From the NCBI GenBank assembly GCA_026874595.1, contig CM049314.1, forward strand, positions 9,602,729 to 9,666,728: 64,000 nucleotides of DNA, in the 5' to 3' direction. The notes beneath the pieces are model-generated. The model ran no database searches, was not told where the DNA came from, and saw only the letters and a list, made by a program, of their open reading frames with translations. Source of the DNA: Sipunculus nudus. Taxonomy: Eukaryota > Annelida > Sipuncula > Golfingiida > Sipunculidae. The translations under genes were made by a program, and so were the position numbers. This document shows, piece after piece, positions 11,665 to 22,230 of the stretch (position 1 is its first letter; each line of letters opens with the position of its first letter).

Positions 11665-13779
11665 TTAGTACGAATGCTCGGTTTTAAAATATTTCAGGGT
11701 GAATTTGTTTTGATGGCGGCACTTGGAGAGAATTTCAGCTCTTGAGTTCAACAATGATCCAGGGGGGGCCGTAGCTATAAGTAGCTTTTCAGACAAGCAG
11801 AGATCACACTTCCTAGTCCCACAGAAGTAAGGTGCTGCCTTGGCAGATATTTCCCAGGAGAGCTTGTAATTGATATTGTTGTCTTTTAGTGACCAAATGT
11901 GTTTAGACAGTTCAGTGTTTTTAGCGTGGGATCTGTTCCGAAAGGATTGCTTGTGGTTATTATATCTTGTCTTGAAATCACCTTCAGTACACCCTATGTA
12001 GTGTTTCACGTCATTGTCTGTTCTAACTGTTGCTTTATAGACAATGCATTTCAGCTGACATTGACCATTCATAGGACATTCGTCTTTTTTACGGCAGTTA
12101 CATTGTTTTTGGGGTGCATTCACAGCATTGTCAGAATTTAGAACCTTCATATTATGTTTGCTGATCAGGTTAGACATGTTGGGTAGACAGCTGTAGCTAA
12201 TTTTCAAATTGTTCCTGTTGAATAACCTGTGGTACCTGTGATGTTGAGGGAAGTGTTTTTCAACTAGTTTCATGAATTTTCTGCCAATGTTGGTTTTTAC
12301 ATGACGGCTGTAGGGTGGATTAAACCATATTATTTTCCTTTTCCTGTTTCTCTTGCTTTTCACTGTTGGTTCAACATATTTTAAGCTTTCTGAGAACCCG
12401 CTTTTCGCTAAAGCTTCATCATACATGGGTTTGGCTTTCATAAATAGCTCTTTATTGCAGGAGTTGTCAGAAACACGTTTACTGATCATCATAGGTATCT
12501 GCCTAATGATAGCTGGGGGGTGATTGGATTGTGCGTGGATATAGAGAGGGTCATTGTTCGGTTTTCTGTAAGGGTAGAAGACGTCATTTTGGAGGTCAAA
12601 TGTTACGTCTAAGAAATCTGTGCAGGTCAGGTTAGTTTCAATGGTTATCTTTAACCCAACATTGGAAAAGAGTTTGATCATTTTCTTACGGGTGCTGTCT
12701 GCTTTGGGTCCAGACATGTTGGGGAAACAACCTAAACCGTCATCACGATACAGGCCTAGAGCATTTACACCAAATTCCTTTTTCAACATATCTAGGATGT
12801 ATAAACCAACAATTTCGCATACTTCAGCGCCATCAAAACTGCCCATGGTGACGTCAAAACTAGTGTGATCTTTTTTCACCCAGGTGTTACCGTTGCTAAA
12901 CAGTAAGCTTTTCCTGCTGTGCAGGATGGTTTTGATAACATCCTCTGGAATGGAGACCATGGTTTTGGCAAATTTGAGGGCTTTCATGAGAAGATCTTCT
13001 GTGATCGAGGGGTAAAAGTCAACAATATCAAACTTTATGAACTTAGATTTTTGTTTCAGCTTCAATTTCTTGAACCAAGATATTACCTGTGCGGTATTTT
13101 GCCACTGGTTGAGTTTGGTTTTCAGTCTCAGTTGGCTATTAATTTTTTCCAAGTGCTTTTTGCTAATGAAACCTATTTCAGATTTTGCTGGATTAATCAA
13201 TCTGCACTTGGGGTTTTGTTCAAAATTATCCTTGTGGTCTTTCAAAGTAATGTAAGCATTGCGCTCGGCCATGACTTCGATGCGGTCTGCTAGGTTAAGG
13301 GAACCGGCTATTTCTTTGGCTTCTGTATTGATATTTTTACAGATATTTCTGTCTGCTTTTTTGTATGTCTTAGTGATGTTTTCTGTAAGAAGTTTATTGT
13401 AGTGTTCTTTCGGCATACTGTACAGGTTGGTTGTCTTATCTGCCTGTACTAGGAGATTGTCAGATTGTCTGATTGTTTTGATGTCATTGGCCATTTGTTT
13501 CTGGAATGCATTGTGTGAGTGCTGAAATTCAATGTTCCGGACCATTTCGTAGATATCACTTTCAAATGCCCTGAGGTGTTCGCTATGAGGGGGTGAATAT
13601 GTGGTTTTGAATCCATAGTTTTGTTTATCTGAAGTTTGACCAGGGTTTTCGAAATGGAATGCCTTCCATCTCATTCTCCGAAGTAGGCTTTCAACTTTAC
13701 TTATCAGGGATTTGGTATAGGACAGATAACTAGGGATGGGAATGTTTTTCAAAGAGTAGTTGAAGTTAGCTTTGTACAT
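11665..13779 (-). CDS. PLE reverse transcriptase / GIY-YIG endonuclease, copy 5 (intact, 704 aa)
   Basis: Outermost, 5'-most copy and full length. It differs from copy 2 by Asn18 to Tyr, Ile204 to Phe and a stop-codon change (TAG to GAG at ~11679), which adds four residues (EHSY). RT palm (FDIVDFYPSI, YRDDG), Cys cluster and GIY-YIG residues are intact. Its leader and HHR (13953-14000) adjoin the array boundary at 14328. If transcription starts in unique flanking DNA, this is the copy that would be read first. Confidence 0.92.
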   Translation of the reverse strand: MYKANFNYSLKNIPIPSYLSYTKSLISKVESLLRRMRWKAFHFENPGQTSDKQNYGFKTTYSPPHSEHLRAFESDIYEMVRNIEFQHSHNAFQKQMANDIKTIRQSDNLLVQADKTTNLYSMPKEHYNKLLTENITKTYKKADRNICKNINTEAKEIAGSLNLADRIEVMAERNAYITLKDHKDNFEQNPKCRLINPAKSEIGFISKKHLEKINSQLRLKTKLNQWQNTAQVISWFKKLKLKQKSKFIKFDIVDFYPSITEDLLMKALKFAKTMVSIPEDVIKTILHSRKSLLFSNGNTWVKKDHTSFDVTMGSFDGAEVCEIVGLYILDMLKKEFGVNALGLYRDDGLGCFPNMSGPKADSTRKKMIKLFSNVGLKITIETNLTCTDFLDVTFDLQNDVFYPYRKPNNDPLYIHAQSNHPPAIIRQIPMMISKRVSDNSCNKELFMKAKPMYDEALAKSGFSESLKYVEPTVKSKRNRKRKIIWFNPPYSRHVKTNIGRKFMKLVEKHFPQHHRYHRLFNRNNLKISYSCLPNMSNLISKHNMKVLNSDNAVNAPQKQCNCRKKDECPMNGQCQLKCIVYKATVRTDNDVKHYIGCTEGDFKTRYNNHKQSFRNRSHAKNTELSKHIWSLKDNNINYKLSWEISAKAAPYFCGTRKCDLCLSEKLLIATAPPGSLLNSRAEILSKCRHQNKFTLKYFKTEHSY

Positions 13780-13952
13780 TCTGTAGATGTTACAAGTTGA
13801 ATTTCTGGACAGGGTGGGTTAACAAAAGTGCTCGACAACGTACCTGTCGCTGGAGCTGGAGTAGAAGGTAGTGTTACCCTCCGATGTAAAGTGCTCTATG
13901 GCCTACAAGCTAGGCCAGAGCGGTATAACTCTGAAGAAAAACAACACTGTTA

Positions 13953-14000
13953 ATTCACAACAGACTGTTTCACGGGATGCGACCCGATCATCAGGTGAAT
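13953..14000 (-). ncRNA. Type I hammerhead ribozyme, PLE copy 5
   Basis: Identical HHR in the outermost unit, about 330 nt inside the array boundary. Predicted cleavage is between 13959 and 13958. Confidence 0.82.
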
Positions 14001-14333
14001 GTGGTTAGAATGAAGCTAACGTCGTGGTTTGAAAAGCCGAGACTTTACGAGATTACGAGATTATGCTTTGTGCGATTCGGGTCGGGAGGGGGGGGGCATA
14101 TGAAAGACTGACACTGATCCTATTGTTCTCGGGTGCACAATAGGATTGGTCGGGGTACACGTGCGATACTGGAACATAACAGGGCAGGGCAAAGAGGTTA
14201 AATAATGTAGTAAATAGTAAATATAATACAAAGATATAACCAGGATGCTCAATCAGCATATTGAAATGATTTCTAATAGGGCCTTGGAAGCAGTGAACAT
14301 ATCAGTAGTATACATATGATATGATAAAATATG

Positions 14334-14349
14334 ATATATATATATATCA
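14334..14349. repeat. (TA)n run at the PLE array boundary
   Basis: Short TA repeat at the junction of array and flank. The fold-back PLE at 39.8-41.3 kb is likewise bordered by (TA)n on both sides. Confidence 0.8.
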
Positions 14350-14860
14350 GGAGATGGTGAAAAGGTATTTAGAAGTTTGAAAGAGGGAATTTACACATCC
14401 TGAACATCTTAAACTCTTAAGCACATCTAAGACCTTATCTCCGTCAAATAAAACTGAAATGTTAGCATATTTAAAATAAATATAAAAATCAGGTTCTCTG
14501 GAGGTACCGTCATAGCCTTTGTGTCAATTTTTTGTTTGTTTGATTTTGACGGGATTTTCTCAATACGAATGCCCCGGAGATTATTATTCTGCAGATACAC
14601 ATGGTGTGCACTTATAATATGAAAAGACCTTGTGCAATGCTAAATCTCGTCATAAATGAAAAACCTTGATAAACTCCCTCACCTTACAAATTAAATAGAT
14701 GTACAATTTGTAAAGCAGTCCCTATTATTGAACTTATATTCATTAAATTTCAAGATTTTATTTTACCTGATCTCATTTTAATAAGACCTATACAGCCCGT
14801 CTGTATTCTGTTATTATAGCTAGATAAATAATTTTAGGATGAATGAGAAACCTTTCTTAC

Positions 14861-14876
14861 TTTTCCTTGATGTCAT
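14861..14876 (-). CDS. First coding exon of a PHYHIP-like gene, copy A (remaining exons not in window)
   Basis: ATG ACA TCA AGG AAA A followed by donor GTAAGA gives Met-Thr-Ser-Arg-Lys and a phase-1 junction. The same 16-nt exon occurs in copies B (60975-60990) and C (41560-41575), where it joins a large domain exon starting with GA, making Arg-His-Thr-Lys. No matching domain exon lies between this exon and the left edge because the PLE array fills that space. The partner exon may lie beyond base 1, or may have been lost. Confidence 0.6.
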
Positions 14877-15260
14877 CTTGACGTAAATGGATTCAGTTAA
14901 TTCGATAAACTAGATTGAAAGCAAGTGGAAGGATATAATCCCAGCCTGTTCTTCTCCAAATACCGCATTTATTTGGATAATTTAGGATATACCATTACCT
15001 CAGCTGGTGACTAATGATTATCCTTATCTCTCCTTGTCCAAATTTTCATATAGCAAGTGACACCGTACAATAATGTTTAACAGATATATTTTGGCAAGCT
15101 AGGCGAGTCCTTTGTTAATCAGTAATGAACCGTTTCAATGTTATCATCAAAGATATCTTTACTAATATGAAGTGACATCAAAATATGGAGACCAAACTCT
15201 TTATCAGCCAGCACTGCGTGTGACTGATAATGGGTACAAAGATAGACACTACAAGACCGC

Positions 15261-15290
15261 ATACCTCATCCAGTTTTATCCAGATGACCT
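15261..15290 (-). promoter_or_regulatory. Conserved block upstream of exon 1, copy A
   Basis: Minus strand CATCTGGATAAAACTGG then ATGAGGTATGC. It is retained nearly unchanged at 61531-61560 and 42061-42090 although the surrounding sequence has diverged. GAG|GTATGC could be a splice donor of an upstream non-coding exon, or this could be a promoter element. Function is not determined. Confidence 0.4.
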
Positions 15291-15343
15291 TCCAAGTATA
15301 TAATGATCGCATTGGCGGCCAAGCTGAATGTTCCTTGGAGGGA

Positions 15344-16050
15344 CCCAATAGTTACGCTCCCGAGGCAGCGGTTCTAAAGAAGCAACTGATTTTCACGCTG
15401 CCAGCTTTGACCGTTTATGATATATTTAAACACCAGATGGCGGTTTGTTGTCCACTGAAATAAACGTGCGTACGATGTGACAAGCAACCAATCAGATGCC
15501 AATAAACAAACACTCGACAGGCATCCTGGCTCCGCCCATTGCCGCGCTTCAAGCGCCGCTTGATGAGTTTCCGGTCGAATTTAAATTGCTCCCTCTGCAT
15601 TCTCGCATCATCGACCGATTCGATTATGACATTATGACTGTTTTAGCGTAGCCATGTATCTGTTGTCTGCAAAACTGAAACCCAGCCAGCGAGGTGTGCA
15701 CGCAGCTTTTGTTGTTACGTTTCGTTTGAATTACAGCTCACCGGCCGAGCATCCTATGTGCCCAAGGCCCTAAGCAAACCACGTCAGGGGCAATTCTCTC
15801 TGAGCCTGTGGCCTGTTCAGACGGTTACGCTGGGGGATGAGCTGTCACTCAAAAAGAAATGAATATGATTGGCTCCGTGTATTCCTCGCTTGGCTTTGTC
15901 TTCCAACACAAGGTCTCATCTGATTGGACAAAAATACAGTGCTCCCCTCTGGTGTTGCAATTCAGGATACGAGGTCATAACAAACAGCGCCTTACGATAT
16001 AGGAAGTAGCCCTATAGGTAAAGCGCTGTGTGAAGAGCGTACCCAATAGT
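15344..16050. mobile_element. TIR element (~689 bp, 15353-16041) with 9-bp target duplication
   Basis: cccaatagt occurs at 15344-15352 and 16042-16050. The paralogous copy B has a single equivalent (cccaatatt, ~61612), giving an empty site. The ends are inverted: TACGCTC at the left and GAGCGTA at the right, with a second matching block (CAGCG at the same distance from each end). No ORF of the size of a transposase is seen. A 9-bp duplication suggests a Mutator-like or related non-autonomous element. Two opposed CTCF-like motifs (15430-15443, 15943-15955) lie inside. Confidence 0.75.
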
Positions 16051-16260
16051 AAACACACATACCTATCCATATATGAAACCTGTAATTGCGTACACAGTAA
16101 CACGAGGGCCAAGACTGACCACCTTGGGAGTGTTCTAAAATATAATACTAGTGTTCAAATTTATAACATTTGCGTTCATACATAAAGAAAAACACCAACA
16201 TTTCTTAACATCAGTGTTCATTCCTCGAATAGGCCTACTAATGTTCAGTTTTAACACGAG

Positions 16261-18380
16261 CATTCATTAACCCTTACTTCTAGTAAGAATTTTTTTTTAA
16301 TTGTATTTGATGAATTATGCATTCGTGAAAATCTGTCAGGATTAATTGTCAACAGACACATCACATATTAAGATAACGCTAACAACCCAAGGCGTGGATT
16401 CTGAAATGTGTATCTCTATAATTTGAAGGTGCCAAAAATAATAATTCCACGTTTTATATGATTTATTTTATTCTATATTTCAATAACTTTATGAGTTTTT
16501 TCAATTCTGATATATCCTAAATGAACACCGGTGTTCAGCAAGCGTTCGCGACTAGCTTTATTTTTGCTTCCTGGTCAGCACGGTAGAGGGCGCCTACGTC
16601 GAGCGCATGCGCAGAGCGTACTCAACCTGATCAGCGTCGCTTCCATTTTCCAGAGAGCAGAAGATTAGGCCTATTTTAGGTAGAAAGTGGTGCTTAAAGA
16701 CTTTATACTATATAATATAGTGAGAATTTGCTTTGTTGAAATATACTAATTTGCATGCATCCAGTTCATGTAGAATAGGGTATTTTACAGATTCCACGTA
16801 CAGGCACAGCCGGAATAAGACTTTTACGTCAGACCGGGCTTTAGCGGTATCAATACTAATAATCATGGAGGTTGATAAGATAGGCAGTTCTCATAATGTA
16901 GTCATAATGTATTATTTTCATTATTTATGTCGCCTAACAAACTATCATTATAGCTCTAGTATGCATGCTCCCTGGTCCTGTATATCTGCATTCTGCATTC
17001 TGTGTTTGCCGCGCATGGGAATTCTACCTAAATGACGTCACATGTGGGTTTCCACGTACTCCGTATGTTTAAGTCCGTTCAGCTGTGTCAAAAAGGCATG
17101 CGATTGCCCCGCGGCAAACACATACAAAACGCTCACATCGAAAAGGACGCATGCGTTTGACGCGCGGCAGTTTCTGCCGCGCACATGGAAAAGCACCCTT
17201 ACAAGCTCCAGTTCAAGATACATGGAGGCCTAAACATTGGTCATTCTGGAGAAGTCATGCCTAAACTGTATGCCTTATTAAGAAGACCTTGTGTTATAAA
17301 TATTTTATATTTAAGTATTAATTTCAGTATTTAATTAAATTTGAAAAATGTAATAATAATTATATTGTTAATTTCTTATCCAATTGACAGTATATCTTAC
17401 TGATTAAGAATATAATCAATTTGACTCAATCATTTAGTTAGTCACGGTTATAAAAGAAATCATGTATTTTAAATTAAAAACCTGTTTCCACTCCAATATT
17501 TATGGAATTTTATAATTGATTTAATGTTTTCACTTTGATCAGTTTTTTTCACTTTAATCCCTTTTAAGCCGTTATATATTTCAGTGCATATACAAAATAT
17601 AAAACTGAAAAAAAACACAAGCTAAAAAAAAGAGGTTTCTGTGAACCAGTGATAAATTCAGGATTGTAGCTTTCATTTAAGGCCCCGCTTGAAAATTGCC
17701 ATGTAGTGATCGCCTTGTTTATTCCAAATATTTGTAATCCTCATTTTACACTTAACTTTAATATGAAAAGTTCACTTTCCTGAACTTCAATTGACTAACC
17801 TCATCCTTTTTGTACCTCTTTTAAGACAGGTCAACATCGTCAATGCCTCGCAAAGTAAATATAAATATTTGATGCTTGTTTAAATTATCATAAATCACCA
17901 CATAGCCTGCATTGATAAAACTATTTTGTAGTGGCAAACAAACTATACTTGAAAAAATATCGCTAAAAATTAGGTGGACAGCGGTATTGGAACAGAGTAT
18001 AGTGTTAGTGTATAGTCAATCCCAAAACCCTTGTCCGCATGTTGTTTTTTTTTTTGCGATAAATATTTAAATTTAGAATATTCTTTAAAAATGGACTTTT
18101 GCCTAAAGTAGATATGCAGATTTTCCGCCGATTATGTGTAAAGTAGTAATATATCATGTAAAAAGTATTTACTTTACGACTCTTTTTATTTATGCTGATG
18201 GACCGTGGATGGCGTCTTCTCAACACATCTTGACAATATATTCCTCCATGGTACACTTTCCAAGTCCATGGACAGTTTGGTAGCGTGTGATGTTTGTTAG
18301 ACAACAGTGACGTCACAAAGACGATGAAGAAAATGATAAAAAAACTGGTAAAGGCATTATTTTGAGACACTATTCGAGAA
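16261..18380. other. Non-coding interval with a CpG-rich, promoter-like patch
   Basis: No convincing gene. 16560-16660 is locally GC-rich with a perfect NRF1-type palindrome GCGCATGCGC (~16603-16612) and a CTCF-like GGTAGAGGGCGCC (~16583); from 17280 on it is AT-rich with A/T homopolymers. A first exon of an unseen gene near 16.6 kb is possible but unsupported by coding sequence. ORFs of 60-120 codons here show no recognisable features. Confidence 0.5.
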
Positions 18381-19320
18381 AAAAAGGGAAAAATAGATGA
18401 GATATGATATTAGTTAATGTTTCTATTGAGTTTCATCAAAATCCATCATATTCCTGCTGAGTCATGGACCTATCCACCACAGCCCATATGCTCCGCCCGT
18501 TTAACCTAGTATTATAATGAGCCCCTAAAACGCTCCTACACAGTAGGTCTTGTATGCCCATGGTTAAAAGTGCTGTTGATAAGACAATAATGATGTCACA
18601 AAGGTCGATGACGCATGACGTCGCATTGACTGACGTCATCAACTGGAATCGCTGTTCTCCATTGTTGAATATATTACGGTCATTGTAAATTGTCTTGCCA
18701 ATTTTTTATTATGTGTCTCATACGAATTACGTGCAAGGTAAGATATTATAATTCCCTCGGTAGTCGGAGGAATGGCTCCTGCAACCTTTGGCCTAGAACT
18801 TTTTTATACTGTCTCCTTTTTATAAAAAAATACCCCCTAAACATGCCGACGTGGGTACTGGTACAGACTACATGTGTTCTATTTGGCAGAGCTCTGTCAA
18901 ATTATGCACATTTTGTGCTTGTCACATGATTGATGGTTTATAATGCCAACGGTCACTGATTGGTTCTTCGTAAGTCCAATATTTATGATTATTCATTGAA
19001 TGAATATGCGATTAAGATCACTAGAGTTCTTGGATAGGTCAATTGCAGCGGCAAAACAAAGTAGGCTGGTGACCTCTGATCTCATTAACTATGCATAGAT
19101 TTTGGCGGGAATCAAACTTCGATGAGATATGATATTAGTTAATATTTCTGTTGACTTTATTGAAAGTCCATGACATGCCTGCTAAGTTATTGCAGCGACA
19201 CCATAAAGTAGCTTGGTGACCTCTGATCTTAAAATACGGGGATTTTGTCTATAATTAAACTCCACCCAGTTAATCTTTGGGTAATGTCACAGAACATCAG
19301 TGTACTAAGTTTAACAGAAA
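18381..19320. repeat. Dispersed repeat, family 2 (~140-bp tandem monomers)
   Basis: Degenerate monomers share gatgagatatgatattag (18398 and 19121), tggtgacctctgatct (~19069 and ~19210) and ccatcatattcctgctgag. The same monomers recur at 49320-49700, followed there by a palindromic end. Spacing is about 140 bp where adjacent monomers are clear. No coding capacity. Confidence 0.65.
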
Positions 19321-21110
19321 TATTTTCATTAGCAATAGAACTATGAGCTCAACAAAAGACTTTAACCTGACTTTTTCATGAACAAAGGTGGTTTGTGATC
19401 TTAACCTCTGGATCTTTAATTATGGGGGGATTTCTGACCCCCATACAATACACAAAACCATGAAAACCGTGCCACTGGTTGTTGCGTTATAAAGAATTGA
19501 TCAAAAACTTTAATCTGAGCTAGCTAAGGATCTGTACCCATTTTCTTCGTTAAGTGCTCATTACCAGCCGGGAAATTGAGGTTTTTGACGATTCTTATTT
19601 GCTATATCTGGTATTGTCACAGTTCATCAGTGTAGCAAGTTAAATCATCTTCAATAAAAATAGAGTAAAGAGAGTAACAAAAAAAAACTTTAACCTGACT
19701 TCATTACAAAAGGTGGCCTGTGACCTTGACCTTTAACCCCCCCCCCCCCGCTCCAAATATATATTGGAGATTTCTACCCCCCCCCCCCTATTAACACGTA
19801 TATAAAACATAATGAAAAATAGGGTCATATATAATACATATGTGTTATATGATAGCAATCGGGTAGGTGATTATAAGGAGTTGACAATAAACTTTAACCT
19901 GGGGGGTCTATGGCCGACGACGCCGGGGGTACCGTTCGGTACACTATGATCTCTCCTGAACTTTGTTCCAGCCAGCTTAACGTACAACTGACTGATTTCT
20001 TTTAGGGCTTCATTTAGATCATACGTTTGTCGCCAGACGGAAGCATGGGATTATAAAAACAAGCCACCTTGTAGATCTGCCAAATAACACAGTACCGTGC
20101 TGTAACCACCTCTAGCTGGGTTTATTTACTGATCGAGGCACTCGTTGTCATATCACTACACTTGTGGTTGCAAATTGTCTTTCTGGGAAAGTAAACTGTG
20201 CGTTCTAGCATTAGATGACAGGTAACACGGGGTGTGTTCTGTAGGGGGGGAGTCATTTCTGGTACATCACAGGTAAATATGTTCATGTGTTCTAATTTAA
20301 AATTGAATATTAAAAAGTTAAACTTTTATGACTTACAATGATAAGCTGTTTGTTTATGTCTAGTGCTGAACACTCCATGCCTATGGGTATAAGTCTTGTT
20401 GTCCCGGAAGTAGACAGTCCACCTATCATTGCTGCAACAAGTGACCGTAACTTTTAATAAAATAAATTTTTTATTCACACCCTGCAGTTTTACATAATAA
20501 AGTCGACTAACTTAGCGGTTGTATATGTTATGTATTACAGGTGTTCAATAGTATCTTATATAACCACTAGATAGCTATATGTCGTACATGACAAGGCTGT
20601 GTTTTCATGATTACTTTACCATATTCAACTGCTGTAAACCACAAATAAATGTTGTGTTAAGTGACTGGACTTGTGATAGTGTTCTGGGCTTATTATTCAA
20701 TTAGAAACACGACAATATAGTATTAGTTTTTTTTATTGAAACAATAACATTACATCATATTAACAGATACAAAAAAATGAAACATACATTGCATGTACAC
20801 ACATATAACGCATGTACATGTACACATAAACATGAAATACAGGAACACAAAACATGCAAATAGATGCCTAGTAGACATAACATGCTTAAATTACATATCT
20901 ACCCATTACATATTTGTCATATAGTATATCAGTTAAAACTTTTTGTTTAATCGTTTTGTTTTGAAATCTCCAAGTAGCGAGCTGAATAAATTATCTCATT
21001 ATGATTCAGCCTTGTTAAGTAATTATTATATGTCTGTGTTAAAGAAACATCCCTAGGTGTTCCCAAATTGAAAATACAGCTTGAACTTGAGGGGAAATCA
21101 GAAGTTAAAA
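19321..21110. other. Non-coding interval with poly-C tracts
   Basis: Continues as degraded repeat-like sequence (accttgacctttaaccc and similar) with poly-C runs at ~19737-19750 and ~19778-19788. Otherwise AT-rich with no recognisable gene. Confidence 0.5.
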
Positions 21111-21159
21111 AGAGTACGTCAAATGTTGGAGAATACGACCGAGAAATAGAAATGGTTTT

Positions 21160-21756
21160 GAGGAGATAGACAGAAACACCGACAGAGGAGTAGACAGACA
21201 GAGGGTTATATTTCGACTGAAGGTTACAAAAAGAGACACAGGCAGAGGGATACAGACAGAGGAAGAGGGGTAGAGACAGAGAGGCATACAACCACAGAGA
21301 CAAAGCCAGAGAGACATAGGCAGAAAGAGCGACAGCGGGTCAGACAGAAAGTTAGACACAAATTGATAGGTACAGACAAAGAGAAAAACATAGGGGTGAA
21401 GAGGGACAGAGAGCGGGAGAACGGCCGACAGACTGGGAGACAGTGAGGATGAGACAGACGGAGAGAGACAAAAGTTAGACACAAATTGATAGGTACAGAC
21501 AGAGAGAAAAACATAGGGGTGAAGAGGGACAGAGAGCGGGAGAACGGCCGACAGACTGGGAGACAGTGAGGATGAGACAGACGGAGAGAGACAAAATTAG
21601 AAAGAAATACGGGACGGAGAAAACGCAGATAGAGAGATAGACAGAGAGAAAGACCGATAGACAGAGAGTAAAATAGAGGAACAAAGAGAGAGTCAAACAG
21701 GGTCACAGATGAATACAGTTTCCCACAGGAAGACAGAGGGAGAGAGACAGAGAGTC

Positions 21757-21814
<58 letters not shown>

Positions 21815-22145
21815 ACAAATTTCAGGCAAGGACAAAGAGAATTTCCATCAGACAGACAGTAATTAAAGATGCAGACTGAGAGATAAACAAAGTGAAACAA
21901 ACAGACTGAGCCAAACAGAGAGACAGGTAGAGGGACAAGGGAACTTAGAGACAGAAAGCATAGAGTAAAACAGAGACAGAGATTGATGGTGGGTTTGACA
22001 GCAGAGACCCAGAGTGGATATTTTACAGAAGGATACAGAAGCATATAGAGGGAGAGACAGACAGTGAGATAGGCAGACACACAGCTGGACGGACAGACAG
22101 GGATATTGGCAAATAGAAAACCGATACAGAGAACGACACACAGGG
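21160..22145. repeat. Purine-rich GACAGA/GAGA low-complexity tract
   Basis: About 1 kb in which the plus strand is almost wholly imperfect GACAGA, GAGAGA and AGGGACAG units, with a pure (GA)n at ~21758-21811. A ~123-bp segment is directly duplicated (21349-21471 and 21472-21594). The minus strand therefore reads as long Ser/Leu/Pro-rich ORFs in several frames, which are compositional and not genes. Confidence 0.9.
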
Positions 22146-22230
22146 AGGGATGTATTCCATGTTGATAGCAAAATTGTGAAGAAAACTGGTTCGATATAAA
22201 GGAGAATACTTTTAGAAAGCATTATGTGTG

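Larger units (their letters stand above)
1..14328 (-). mobile_element. Tandem array of a Penelope-like retroelement, ~4.9 copies, period ~2922 bp
   Basis: Head-to-tail copies begin at equivalent points 1, 2923, ~5847, ~8771 and ~11701; spacing is 2922-2932 bp, and most of the variation is in poly-G tracts. The array continues past the left edge. It ends at about 14328, where the repeat gives way to a short (TA)n run at 14334-14349 and then unrelated single-copy sequence. Copies look well over 99% identical, with scattered substitutions. Each monomer has, in minus-strand order, a ~330-nt leader, a hammerhead ribozyme, ~175 nt, the RT-endonuclease ORF, and a ~270-nt AT-rich tail. Tandem pseudo-LTR-like copies are typical of PLEs. 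The array lies on the 3' side of a duplicated PHYHIP-like exon 1, so it appears to be in that gene's intron. Confidence 0.93.
14345..16260 (-). repeat. Duplicated gene 5' region, copy A (paralogous to 59.1-61.8 kb)
   Basis: Colinear with 59135-61805 over nearly the whole length, and its middle also matches 41500-42110. Shared landmarks include atataaaaatcaggttct (14485), exon 1 (14861-14876), tcagtaatgaaccgtttc (~15120), the atacctcatcc block (15261-15290) and a final segment with caccaacatttcttaac (~16193). Relative to copy B it lacks the pearl-like insertion and carries an extra TIR element (15353-16041). In copies B and C this block is the 5' half of a minus-strand PHYHIP-like gene, so copy A should be the same half of a third such gene. 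Confidence 0.85.

Noticed and set aside
1-14328. Tandem array as a simple satellite or segmental duplication
   Set aside because: Units contain an RT/GIY-YIG ORF and ribozyme in the PLE order, so retroelement tandem insertion is the better account; unequal exchange may have added copies.
20947-22222. Several minus-strand Ser/Leu/Cys-rich ORFs of 118-160 codons
   Set aside because: Direct translation of the GACAGA/GAGA low-complexity tract; open in several frames at once.
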